From Salvia splendens (Eukaryota > Streptophyta > Magnoliopsida > Lamiales > Lamiaceae), in the NCBI RefSeq assembly GCF_004379255.2, contig NC_056039.1:3912501-3976500 (forward strand): a stretch of DNA of 64,000 bases, given 5' to 3'. The translations under genes were made by a program, and so were the position numbers. Below are positions 48,974 through 58,905 of the stretch, one piece after another. Numbering within the stretch: the first letter of the stretch is position 1; each line of letters opens with the position of its first letter. The notes under the pieces are model-generated. The model searched no databases, had not been told where the DNA came from, and worked only from the letters and a program-made list of their open reading frames with translations.

Positions 48974-51046
48974 ATGCATACCAGATCACACACTACCCGT
49001 AATACCGTTCGTGATAACCGTGAGGAAGCTAGTCCAGCTCGCAGGTCTGAAAAACGGCCTCGGGAGACATCTACCTCCGGTTCTCACGAAGAAGGAACAA
49101 GCCACTCCAGGAGAGATCGCACCGAGTCTTCCCAGCAGCCCGATTTAAACGAAGCTGTCAAGCTGTTCTTAGCCGAGAAGCAGGAGGAGTTCTTGACCTT
49201 TCTGCAGAAGAGCCAACAGCCGGAGAAGACAACGGCGGATTCTCCCTCCTCATCCAGACATGAAAGTCACTACCGCAGTAGTGACGTGTCTTCCAGGAGA
49301 AAGAATCCTCAACCCCGACATGTTCCTCCTCGGTACCGGAACCACAGGAGAACTCCATCTCCTCCGTACCGAAGAGATGTCGGGTTCGCCATGTACGGAG
49401 CATTAAAGACTCCGTTCTCGGACGATATCACCCGAACTCCTTTGCCGCGGAACTACCGGACACCGTCAATGACTTATGACGGGCTAGTGGATCCTCATGA
49501 CTTCCTGGGACGCTATCAGTATAACATGGCGAACCAGGGTCTCAATGAGGTCCATATGTGCAAGCTGTTCCCCGAGCTGCTTATCGGGAACGCGAGAAGG
49601 TGGTTCGATAACCTCCCCCAAGGCAGCATTAGATCTTACCGAGATCTAATGGATGCTTTCCACAGGAGGTTCTTTCAGAAAGCGGAAGCCCGGATCACTT
49701 CGGCTCAGCTGCTTTCTATACGTCAAGGTCGCGATGAAAAGATCAGCGACTTCATGACGAGATTCCACAAGGAATGCCTACAAGTAGATGATCTCAACGA
49801 TCTACTTGTCATTTCGGCATTCCAAAATGGAATCCTGCCCGGAGCTCTCTACAGAAAGCTCGTGGAGTGCGGTCCGCAAACAGCTCAAGAAATGTGGGAC
49901 ATTGCGGACTAGTTTTCCCGTGCGGATGAGGCAGACCGTCGAAAACGGTCTTTAGACAGCTCATCCCGAGAAGAGAAAAAGAAGCCCGATCAAAGCGGCC
50001 AGGTGCTTCCTCGCCGAACTCCTTTTGAAAGAATTCAAAGGGCACCGGTACAAGGCAGATTGGGGCCACGTCTCAATCCTGAGAAGCCGCCCGCTCAGTT
50101 CGTACCATTAAACAAGTCAAGAGCGGAAATTTTCGAACTACATTCCGATATGTTCGAAAAACCAAAGCGGATGACGAAATCAGCCGCGCGGCGACCTCAG
50201 GATCAATATTGCTCCTTCCATCAAGCCCACGGTCATGATACCGAGGAGTGCCGAAATTTGGCTGCAGGTATTGATGTTCTTGTGAAAACAGGAACGTTAA
50301 AAAAATACCAAAGCAAGCAGCCGAAAAAGAACAAAAGGCAGAGAGGTGCGAACTGCAATCCTCAGGATCCGAAAAGGCATGAGGATCCCGAAGACGACGA
50401 CGAGCCGCAATATGATGGAGTAATCCAGACTATTGATGCTCTCCCTGCCGGGAAGACTAAGTCGTCCCTAAAAGCAGAACGCAGAGGTTCCAATCAAGAG
50501 GAGCCAACACATAAAAGGCTGAAGAAAGACGAAGTGATTACATTTTCAGATGCCGATCCCGTCCCAGCCATCTCTCCTCACCAAGACGCTATTGTCATTC
50601 AAGCCGGAGTGGCAAACAAACTGATCCACAGAGTATTTGTGGATACAGGAGCGTCAGTCAGCATTCTTTTTAAAGAATGTTTCGATAAAATGGAAGTGGA
50701 TCCAGCTCGGCTCAGTCCGGCCCCACTTCCTCTGAAAAGTTTCGCCCAGGAGGACACCCGCCCTGAAGGTATTATCAGCCTTCCGATCACGGTGGGAAAA
50801 GCACCTACAAGCTCCAATACGATGATCGAGTTCTTTGTGGTGAAAGCTCGGTCCCCGTACAACATCATCCTGGGGAGAGACTGGCTCAACACAGTTCGGG
50901 CCGTTTGCTCTACTTATCACCTCACCATCAAGATCCCCACTAAAGGAGGGATAGCGGTCATCCGAGGTGATCAAAAGAGAGCAAAAGAATGTCTGCAGAT
51001 CGCGCTTAAAAGTGCCGAGCAATCAGTTCGGCACCATCAAGCATAG
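48974..51046 (+). CDS. gag-PR: gag and protease frame of the Tat element (one internal stop)
   Basis: Starts at ATG 48974. The capsid-type Retrotrans_gag domain includes ARRWFDNLPQGSIRSYRDLM and LLSIRQGRDEKISDFMTRF. An in-frame TAG at 49910-49912 interrupts it, after which the same frame continues through a zinc-knuckle-like segment (YCSFHQAHGHDTEEC, near 50205-50250) and a retropepsin-like protease with DTGASVSIL (near 50640) and the flap-distal ILGRDWL (near 50868). The frame ends at a TAG at 51044-51046. Gag would package element RNA; protease would cut the polyprotein. The first stop looks like a CAG to TAG change, but this is inference. Confidence 0.88.
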
Positions 51047-54000
51047 CAATCACAGCAACCGGAGTCAGAGGCAAGCGAGATGACCGAAGTCACTTCAGAG
51101 CCGAACTCAATGACCGTTCAGTTATACGAAGATGATCCATCCAGAACGGTCAAGATCGGCTTCGCAGGAACGCCTCTACTCCGGGAAAAGACCATTCAGC
51201 TCCTCAAGGAGTACAAAGATGTCTTTGCATGGTCTTCGTTGGACATGACCGGAGTGCCCCCCGAGGTAATCACTCATTGGTTAAATATTGATCCTTCAAT
51301 CCGGCCAGTAAAACAGAAGCAAAGACTCTTTGCGGCAGAAAGAAGCCAAGTCATCCATGACGAAGTCCGCCAATTACTAAAAGCGGATGTACTATTCGAG
51401 GTGAAATATCCTTCTTGGGTGGCCAATCCTGTGATGATCAAGAAAAAAGGAGGAGGATGGCGGATGTGCATAGATTTTACCGATCTAAACAAGCACTGTC
51501 CTAAAGATTGCTATCCCCTTCCGAATATAGATAAAAAAGTAGAAGCTTTGATCGGCTTCGAAATTTTCTGTTTTCTTGATTTATACAAAGGATATCACCA
51601 AGTGTTGATGGATGAGAGTGACGCTCCGAAAACAGCTTTCATTACCGATTTCGGCATTTTCGCTTATAAAAAGATGCCATTCGGTTTAAAGAATGCCGGA
51701 GCCACTTATCAAAGGATGGTAGACAAGCTTTTTCGGCACCTAATCGGAAAACAGGTTGAAGTGTATGTCGACGACATAGTTGTCAAAAGCAAAAGCACTT
51801 CGGAGTACGAAGACAACCTCAAATCCACTCTCGACGTGCTCCGAAAAGCCAACCTCAAACTCAACCCCCAAAAATGTACCTTTTTGGTAGATTCGGGAAA
51901 ATTTCTGGGTTGTTGGGTTTCAAAGGACGGACTCAAGGCAAATCCCTCAAAAGTTCAAGTTATTCAGAACATGGCGATGCCGAAGTCCATACACGATGTG
52001 CAAAGGCTAACTGGATGTTTAGCCGCATTGAATAGATTCCTTTCCCAAGCAGCCGAAAAGCAACTGCCGTTCTTCAAAGTGTTAAAAAAGGCACCAAAGT
52101 TTGAGTGGGGAGCCGAGCAGAAAAAGGCTTTTGACAAGCTCAAAAGTTATTTAGCCGAGCTTCCAATTCTCTCTGCTCCAACAGATGCCGAAGTGATTTT
52201 CTTATACTTAGCGGCATCCGATCAAACCATTAGCGCGGTGCTTGTACGAGAAGAAGGCCTAAAGCAGTTTCCCATCTACTTTACAAGCCGAGCATTAAGA
52301 GGTCCAGAAACAAGGTATCAACCTCTGGAAAAAATTGCTCTGGCGTTAGTAAATGCAGCAAGGAGACTGCGGCCATACTTCTATGCTCACAAGGTATGCG
52401 TCTTAACCGATCTGCCTCTTCGGCAAGTTTTGACCAAGCCAGAAGCATCAGGCAGAATCGCCAAATGGGCCATAGAGCTGGGAGAACACTCAATCGAGTA
52501 CCTACCTCGGAAAGCCATCAAGGGACAAGCCTTGGCAGATTTTCTTGCAGAAGCAAAGTTCGATCAAGCAATTCCTGTTATTGCCGAACAGAAGAATTCT
52601 GAAAATGCCGAACTAGCACAGCCCTTGGAATCCGAAGTAGAGCCGCCGGACTGCTGGAGCGGATTCGTAGATGGAGCTTCAAACAAGATGGGAAGTGGAG
52701 CTGGTATTTTACTTGTCGCTCCCGACGGACACGAGGTAACCTACTCACTTCGGTTCCTATTCCCCACTACTAATAATGAAGCCGAGTACGAAGCCCTCCT
52801 GGCCGGACTCCAGTTAGCGCAAAGTCTGCTCGTCAAATCTCTCAAAGTCCATTGTGATTCACAAGTCATAGTAAATCACATGTTGAGTACAAGTGAAGCT
52901 CGTGACGAGAGAATGAAGAAGTATTTGGACAAAGCGCAAAGCATCAGCCGAAGTTTCTCCTATTTTCGGATAATCCGCATTCCCAGAGCGGAAAATAGCC
53001 GAGCAGATACCTTAAGTAAGTTGGCCTCAGATCCGAGCTCAAAGGCGGAAGAATTAATGCATCGAAGCATTGATGAAGCCGAGGTACATTCAGTATCCAG
53101 CTCGCCGAACTGGATGACGCCGATCTTGCAGTATCTGGATCAAGGACAATTGCCCGAGGATAAGAGAGAAGCTCGGAAGATCACGTGCCGAGCACTTCGG
53201 TACGAACTTCATGAAGGAGTCCTCTTTAGAAAGTCTTACCTCCAGCCGTTATTGCGGTGCGTAGGACCAGAAGAGACGGACTACATCCTCAGAGAAGTTC
53301 ATGAAGGATCGTGCGGTAGCCACATCGGAGCCAGAGCTTTAGCTAAAAAAGTTCTGAGATGGGGATATTATTGGCCAACCATGGTACAAGAGGCAGTGCA
53401 GCTCGTCAAGAAGTGTACGAAGTGCCAAATTCATGCAAATGTCCCAAGGATGCCGCAGACCGATCTATACACTATGCAAAGCCCTTGGCCTTTCATGCAA
53501 TGGGGCATAGACATAGTGGGACCACTTCCTCAAGCTCCTCGGCAAATGAAATTCCTTATCGTTGCCGTGGACCACTTCACGAAGTGGGTGGAGGCTGAAC
53601 CATTAGCTACGATAACGAGCTCAAAGGCATTGGACTTCGTCTGGAAGAACATAGTGTGCCGATTTGGCATACCCCACATCCTCATTTCGGATAACGGGAC
53701 TCAGTTCACCGACAAGACGTTCAAGAATTGGTGCCAAGAGCTGAATATTCAACAGCGGTTCACTTCGGTCTCTCATCCACAAGCAAACGGACAAACGGAG
53801 GTAACAAATCGTATCCTGGTGAAAGGGTTAAAAGCTCGGTTAGAACAAGCCAAAGGACAATGGGTAGAAAATCTCCCTCAAGTCCTATGGTCCTACCGAA
53901 CTACACCCACAACCTCCAACGGTGAAACTCCGTACAGTCTGGTGTACGGCACTGAAGCCGTGATTCCGGTGGAGATCGGCATACCCAGTCCCCGAACTCT

Positions 54001-54343
54001 AAATTTCTCAGCAGAAATGAATGACGACGGACTGAGAGCCGAGCTAGATCTTGCCGAAGAAAGAAGAGAATTGGCATGCATAAAAGCAGCCAAGTACAAG
54101 GAGCAAGTAGCCCGGTATTACAACCAAAGGGTGAAGAAGCTGCAATTTCAAGTGGGAGATCTCATCTTGAGAAACAACGAAGTAAGCCGAGCAGAAAAGC
54201 TGGGCAAGCTCGAACCCACATGGGAAGGTCCGTATCGGGTGTCAGAAGTCCTCGGCAAAGGGTCTTACAAATTGGCTCACATGTCAGGAGAACAGGTACC
54301 CCGAACATGGCACATTTCCAACCTCAAAAAGTTCCATTTGTAA
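51047..54343 (+). CDS. pol: pol of the Tat element: RT, RNase H, second RNase H, integrase
   Basis: Same reading frame as gag-PR, continuing after the TAG at 51044 to the stop at 54341-54343; the first ATG is 51080. RT has WRMCIDFTDLNK and the catalytic YVDD (near 51764). The RT-linked RNase H follows (AALNRFLSQA connection, RYQPLEKIALALVNAA). A second RNase H of the archaeal/plant type has FVDGASNKMGSGAG and NNEAEYEALLAGL (near 52660-52810). Integrase has the HHCC zinc finger (HEGSCGSHIGA to CTKCQ), and the DDE residues in GIDIVGP, SDNGTQF and NGQTEV. The domain set is complete and no stop interrupts it. Confidence 0.93.
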   Translation, partial: QSQQPESEASEMTEVTSEPNSMTVQLYEDDPSRTVKIGFAGTPLLREKTIQLLKEYKDVFAWSSLDMTGVPPEVITHWLNIDPSIRPVKQKQRLFAAERSQVIHDEVRQLLKADVLFEVKYPSWVANPVMIKKKGGGWRMCIDFTDLNKHCPKDCYPLPNIDKKVEALIGFEIFCFLDLYKGYHQVLMDESDAPKTAFITDFGIFAYKKMPFGLKNAGATYQRMVDKLFRHLIGKQVEVYVDDIVVKSKSTSEYEDNLKSTLDVLRKANLKLNPQKCTFLVDSGKFLGCWVSKDGLKANPSKVQVIQNMAMPKSIHDVQRLTGCLAALNRFLSQAAEKQLPFFKVLKKAPKFEWGAEQKKAFDKLKSYLAELPILSAPTDAEVIFLYLAASDQTISAVLVREEGLKQFPIYFTSRALRGPETRYQPLEKIALALVNAARRLRPYFYAHKVCVLTDLPLRQVLTKPEASGRIAKWAIELGEHSIEYLPRKAIKGQALADFLAEAKFDQAIPVIAEQKNSENAELAQPLESEVEPPDCWSGFVDGASNKMGSGAGILLVAPDGHEVTYSLRFLFPTTNNEAEYEALLAGLQLAQSLLVKSLKVHCDSQVIVNHMLSTSEARDERMKKYLDKAQSISRSFSYFRIIRIPRAENSRADTLSKLASDPSSKAEELMHRSIDEAEVHSVSSSPNWMTPILQYLDQGQLPEDKREARKITCRALRYELHEGVLFRKSYLQPLLRCVGPEETDYILREVHEGSCGSHIGARALAKKVLRWGYYWPTMVQEAVQLVKKCTKCQIHANVPRMPQTDLYTMQSPWPFMQWGIDIVGPLPQAPRQMKFLIVAVDHFTKWVEAEPLATITSSKALDFVWKNIVCRFGIPHILISDNGTQFTDKTFKNWCQELNIQQRFTSVSHPQANGQTEVTNRILVKGLKARLEQAKGQWVENLPQVLWSYRTTPTTSNGETPYSLVYGTEAVIPVEIGIPSPRTLNFSAEMNDDGLRAELDLAEERRELACIKAAKYKEQVARYYNQRVKKLQFQVGDLILRNNEVSRAEKLGKLEPTWEGPYRVSEVLGKGSYKLAHMSGEQVPRTWHISNLKKFHL

Positions 54344-54407
54344 GAGACAGTCCGGTCAGTCAGTCTTGAGTCCTGTTCGGTCAATGTGCTTTCTTTGGTT
54401 TGCTTGG

Positions 54408-54480
54408 TCTTTGTTTGTCTATGTGCGTTTTGTCTATGTGCGTTTTGTCTATGTGTGTTTTGTCTGTCTCTGTGCGTGTC
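54408..54480. repeat. Short tandem repeat, TTTTGTCTATGTGCG-type, about 4 copies
   Basis: A 17 bp word (TTTTGTCTATGTGCG variants) repeats directly after pol. Confidence 0.75.
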
Positions 54481-54547
54481 GTCTCTTACAAATGTTACTG
54501 AGGAATCTTGTTCTTCGAAGGCTGATCCCCTTCTTAGAACATATACA

Positions 54548-54905
54548 AGCCAACGATTGTGAGTCAAAGCTTCTAAAGAGGATACAAGGCCACAATTCAG
54601 CTTAAACAAGCAGTTCGTCTAAAACGAGCTGCAATAAGCCAACGATTGTGAGTCAAAGCTTCTAAAGAGGATACAAGACCACAATTCAGCTTAAACAAGC
54701 AGTTCGTCTGAAACGAGCTGCAATAAGCCAACGATTGTGAAGTCAAAGCTTCTAAAGAAGATACAAGGCCACAATTCAGCTTAAACAAGCAGTTCGTCTG
54801 AAACGAACTGCAATAAGCCAACGATTGTGAAGTCCAAGCTTCTAAAGAGGATACAAGACCGCAATTCAGCTTAAGAATCAAGCACTTCGTCTGAAACGAA
54901 CTGCA
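54548..54905. repeat. Tandem repeat, about 90 bp unit, 4 copies
   Basis: Units begin AGCCAACGATTGTGA and include AAAGCTTCTAAAGAGGATAC, CACAATTCAGCTTAA and CAGTTCGTCTGAAACGA. Copies start near 54548, 54636, 54727 and 54818 with few differences. Confidence 0.9.
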
Positions 54906-55076
54906 ACGAAAGTCCGATTCTCGCGATAAAACTTGCCTGAATTAGGACAAGGGAAAGTCCGATCCACGCGATAAAACTCGCCGAATTAGGACAAGGGAAA
55001 GTCCGATCCCCAAATTAGGACAACGGAAAGTCCGATCCGAGCGATAAAACTCGCCAAATTAGGACACAAGCTTAGT
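54906..55076. repeat. Tandem repeat, GAAAGTCCGATC-type, 3 to 4 copies
   Basis: Units of about 40-55 bp with GGAAAGTCCGATCC, GCGATAAAACTCGCC and AATTAGGACAA in order; some are shortened. Confidence 0.8.
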
Positions 55077-55415
55077 CCGGTCAAAGATGTTTATTTCATC
55101 AAAGACGAGTCCGGTCAAAGATGTTTATTTCATCAGACCAAAGACGAGTCCGGTCAAAGATGTTTATTTCATCAACCCAAAGACGAGTCCGGTCAAAGAT
55201 GTTTATTTCATCAGACCAAAGACGAGTCCGGTCAAAGATGTTTATTTCATCAACCCAAAGACGAGTCCGGTCAAAGATGTTTATTTCATCAGACCAAAGA
55301 CGAGTCCGGTCAAAGATGTTTATTTCATCAGACCAAAGACGAGTCCGGTCAAAGATGTTTATTTCATCAGACCAAAGACGAGTCCGGTCAAAGAAGAGTT
55401 CACTTCATAAGACCG
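55077..55415. repeat. Tandem repeat, 39 bp unit, about 8 to 9 copies
   Basis: Unit AGACGAGTCCGGTCAAAGAT then GTTTATTTCATCAGACCAA (variants AACCC for GACC). The first unit lacks 5 bases. Since 39 is a multiple of three, two overlapping frames (55087-55410 and 55121-55576) stay open and give 13-residue peptide repeats. Confidence 0.93.
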
Positions 55416-55490
55416 AGGACAAACATCAACTTACCCCGTACCTTTATCCAGAATGCCGAAGTAATTCACTTCGCTTTCCGGGGGGGGTAG

Positions 55491-56160
55491 TGATGGAGTA
55501 CGTACTAAACAAGCCCAACAGCAGTAAAGCCCATCAGCCTAAAGCCCAAGAAAGAGTATCAGTTCGGCATGACTAAAGAGTTCAGTTCGGCACAACCAAA
55601 GAGTTTGGCCCCTTCCTACAGCTCGGTAAAAGCCAACCAATCAAACTCTGCTCTCAGGTCGGCATCAAGCTCTACTCTCAGATCGGCAAAAGCTGCTCGG
55701 CAATAATTCAGCAGTTCGGTCTCAGTATTCGACCGAACTAGGAGATAGTGGACTCATGCAGGATTTCCACCTCCACTACACCCACGATCTATTTAGTGGT
55801 GTCAAGCAGTCATTAACTCATGCAGGATAGTGGACCCATGCAAGATCGCCACGATCTCCACGACATCCACTACCTAGTAAATGGTGTTGCATGCCACGAT
55901 CTTGGTTCAATGTATAAATAGAACCTAGATCAGATAGATAGGGTTAGGTTCTAAAAAGTACTCTCTCGCTCTCTAGAGATAAAATACCAAATAGCAAGTC
56001 TGTATTGTAAGCTGTAGAAAACAGATCAAGCAATACAACTTTGCCCTCTTTTCTTCCCGTGGACGTAGATTTACCTCAGTAAATCGAACCACGTAAATTC
56101 ATTGTGTCGTGATCTGTATTTTCCAGCATTCATCAACATCAGAAATTCGTCGATTCATCA
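55491..56160 (+). repeat. 3' LTR of the Tat element
   Basis: 670 bp, almost identical to the 5' LTR; TATA-like site near 55913. Confidence 0.93.
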
Positions 56161-56361
56161 GAGATCTATGGGATGTTGTAGGAGATGGTTTCCACAACAA
56201 CAAAATACTGATGAAGCAAGATAAGAAACTGTTAGAGCATGCATGCATTTGGGTTGATGAATTTTTCAAACTCAAAACCACAACAAAACAAAGGGAATTG
56301 ATATAATTCGATTAAACTAAACATTGTGAAACAGTTTTAACAAGCAATTTTAGTACTAGCT

Positions 56362-56894
56362 TGATACGACCTTACGTCGTATCCTATTTCTCCGGCGTCC
56401 TAACGAAGGATCGGCGGTAACAAAGAACCGGCTGTGCGCGGGAATTCCTCTCCGTCGGGCAGCGCGAGATCTTTAAGAGAATTCTCAATACGTTGTTTGG
56501 GCAAAAGATTAATATTTTTCATTCATATTCCTCAAGTTTGTGAACATAGCCCTATTTATAGACTAAGGACCCTAGGGTTGGTTCGACTCCTATCCTAGTT
56601 CATCTCGGGAAAGAACCAACAAAGAAAACCCGAAACGTTTATGGAAAGTAAATAATAAAAATAACTAATATCCAAAAATAAGTAATAAGAAATAAATAAT
56701 AATAAAAAGACTCTTCCTATGACTACTTGGAAACATAGTCGCCCAAGAAGTCTGGCGGGCGACGGATTCTCTTCGGCCTCGCCGTTGGGATCGACGGCTG
56801 CTTCTCCCCCACCGGGCCTGCCGACTCCACTTCCTCACGGTTCAGCTCCGTCACCGGCAGCGGTGGCGGTTGATCCTGGACGGGGTCCGTATCA
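56362..56894 (-). repeat. 3' LTR of the chromovirus
   Basis: 533 bp; near the outer end ATACGAC-CTTAC-GTCGTAT forms a 7 bp stem palindrome at 56365-56383. Confidence 0.92.
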
Positions 56895-58610
56895 ACCCCC
56901 CCCCCTCCATAGCGACCTCCTTGTCCTCAAGGAGTACATTGGGAAACCGACGCTGCACAAGTCCTAGCGGTTCCCACGTCGGCGACTCCGTACCATCTGA
57001 CCAACGCACCAAGACGTGCTCCACAGGCTTACCGTCATGCCATAACATTCTCCTGTCCAACACTCGCACCGGATATACTACCGGTCTGTCCCCGAAGAAC
57101 TCCGACGGCAGATCCATGGCCCTCTCCACGTCACTCCCAGCTACGAACTTCCGGAGGAGGCTAACATGGAAAACATTGTGAATTCTACTCCCCTCCGGCA
57201 AACGCAATCGATATGCGACCTGCCCAATACGTTCCACTACTTCAAACGGCCCATAGTAACGTCGTGCAAGCTTAGCCGATTGAGGGCGAGCCACCGAGTG
57301 CTGCCTATATGGCTGGAGCTTCAAAAGAACCAAGTCCCCTGCCTCAAATTCCAAGTGCCGACGGTGCTTGTTGGCGGTTTCGCGCATACGCTGTTGGGCG
57401 CGTTCCAAATTCTTGCGTAGCTCCACCAAAAGCTCCCCCCGTTGACGAATGATTTCCGCCGTCGAGGGCGGGGTTGCCGCCGAGGGGGGCGCGAAGATCA
57501 AACTGGGCGGTTCCCGGCCATAAAGGGCCTTATAAGGAGACATGCCCAACCCCTCATGATGGAAACAATTCAAAGCGAGTTCGGCCCACGGGAGGAAGTT
57601 CGCCCATTTGGCCGGCCGATCGGCAGTATAGGCGCGTAAATATTGCTCCAGCCCCCTGTTTCGTACCTCCGTCTGACCGTCTGACTGCAGATGGTAGGCG
57701 GTCGAGAAATTCAATTTTGTGCCGCTAAGGCGCATCAACTCCTCCCAACATTTATTCAAGAACACCGAGTCCCTGTCGGAGACCAACGTTTTCGGAAAAC
57801 CGTGATGACGAACGACCGTGTTGATAAACAGATGAGCCACTTTCAAAGCATCGAATCTCGTCGGTAATGGCGCGAAATGCGCATATTTAGACAAACGGTC
57901 TACGACTACCATGATTACCGTGTAGCCCCGGGATTGAGGCAAGCCAGTAATAAAATCCATAGAGACGTCCTCCCAAACTTGGGACGGAATTGGCAGAGGT
58001 TGCAGCAATCCAGCAGGCTTATGAGTTGAATACTTTGTCGTTTGACATACGAAACAGGCCTCCATGAACTTCTTTACTTCTTTCTTCATGTTGGGCCAGT
58101 AAAAGCCCGCCGCCACGCGGCGCAGCGTGCGCTCAAATCCCGGGTGTCCCGCCGATGGCGAGCTATGATATTCAGTCAGAATAGAAATTCGGGTCGAGGA
58201 CCGAGAGCTCACAAAGATACGGCGGTTGTAGTATACCAGTCCGTCTACCCAAGATAAATGCGGCGGGGCCTGTCCCTTCCTGATCTCGGACGTGATTTCT
58301 CGCATCTCTGGGGATGACGCCGTTTCCTGACGAAGCACATCCAATAATTGGGGAATGGGGTGGGCCGCTGCTGCTAGAAGCACGCCATCCTGGGCGGAAC
58401 TGAGGCCGTCACCAACCTCCGTTGCCGTGTCCTCCCGCGGGTCGGACTGGTCGGCGGCTTCACGTCTCGACAGTGCATCAGCTGCTCGATTTGCACTTCC
58501 TTTCTTGTATTCAATAGCGAACTTATACCCCATGAGCTTGCGCACATAAAGCTGTTGATCCGGGGTTTGCACAATCTGTTGGAGCAATTCCTTCAAACTC
58601 TTTTGGTCGC
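56851..58610 (-). CDS. pol: RNase H end, integrase and chromodomain of the chromovirus
   Basis: The open frame (ATG at 58596, coding similarity from about 58610) starts inside RNase H: SLKELLQQIVQTPDQQ, YKFAIEYKKGSANRAADALS. The integrase zinc finger is HSSPSAGHPGFERTL to CFVCQTTK; the DDE residues lie in MDFITGLP, VSDRDSVFL and SDGQTEV. After the integrase C-terminal barrel (FEAGDLVLLKLQPY, YYGPFEVVERIG) a chromodomain follows (VLDRRMLWHDG, VLVRWSDGTESPTWEP), which places it in the chromoviruses. No stop interrupts it. The frame runs a little into the LTR. Without RT the element could move only with help. Confidence 0.92.
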
Positions 58611-58905
58611 TCGAGGTCGGCGGTCTCGGCCGTTGCGTGTCGAGGGAACGATTCAGGGACGCGAGGTGAGTGTGCTGATCGATACGGGAAGTGATCGGGA
58701 CTTCCTACACCCCGATATAGCAAAGTCGTTGCATCTGCCCCTGTCCCCGATTCGACCTTTTCGGGTAATTGTGGGGAATGGCGAGGCTCTTCTATGCTCT
58801 CATGTGTCGCGCCAAACAAAGTTGGAGATGCAAAGTTCGACGTTTTTGGTGGATCTACACATTCTGCCAGTACACGGGCCGGACGTGATTCTCGGGAAAT
58901 CTTGC
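58606..58905 (+). pseudogene. Inverted protease segment of the chromovirus
   Basis: On the plus strand, opposite to gag and integrase, a frame encodes a retropepsin-like domain: GREVSVLIDTGSDRDFLHPD, PFRVIVGNGEALLCSH and DVILGKS. The DTGS catalytic motif is intact. Similarity begins at about 58606 where RNase H stops on the other strand and ends at about 58905 where gag resumes. So about 300 bp is inverted and the rest of gag, RT and half of RNase H are gone. A host aspartic protease is unlikely because of the location and sequence style. Confidence 0.85.

Larger units (their letters stand above)
48228..56160 (+). mobile_element. Ty3/gypsy retrotransposon, Tat lineage, nearly intact
   Basis: Two 670 bp LTRs (48228-48897 and 55491-56160; TG...CA ends) flank gag-pol. 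The duplication GAGAT is at 48223-48227 and 56161-56165. A primer binding site starts TGGCGCC at 48899. A G-rich polypurine tract (GGGGGGGTAG) ends at 55490. Domain order is gag, protease, RT, RNase H, a second RNase H and integrase with no chromodomain; the extra RNase H and the order assign it to Tat. By eye the LTRs differ at three positions (near 48589/55852, 48833/56096 and 48888/56151), so the insertion is young. Between integrase and the 3' LTR is about 1.1 kb of tandem repeats. Confidence 0.95.

Noticed and set aside
54408..55415. CRISPR-like array
   Set aside because: The repeats are contiguous without unique spacers and lie in a plant retrotransposon.
55087..55576. Two long overlapping frames with 13-residue repeats as a novel repeat protein
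   Set aside because: They are a by-product of a 39 bp tandem repeat inside a retrotransposon; no independent start, promoter or domain.
56580..56600. GGTTCGACTCC as a tRNA T-loop
   Set aside because: No acceptor or anticodon arms around it; it is ordinary LTR sequence. I found no tRNA or rRNA gene in the window.
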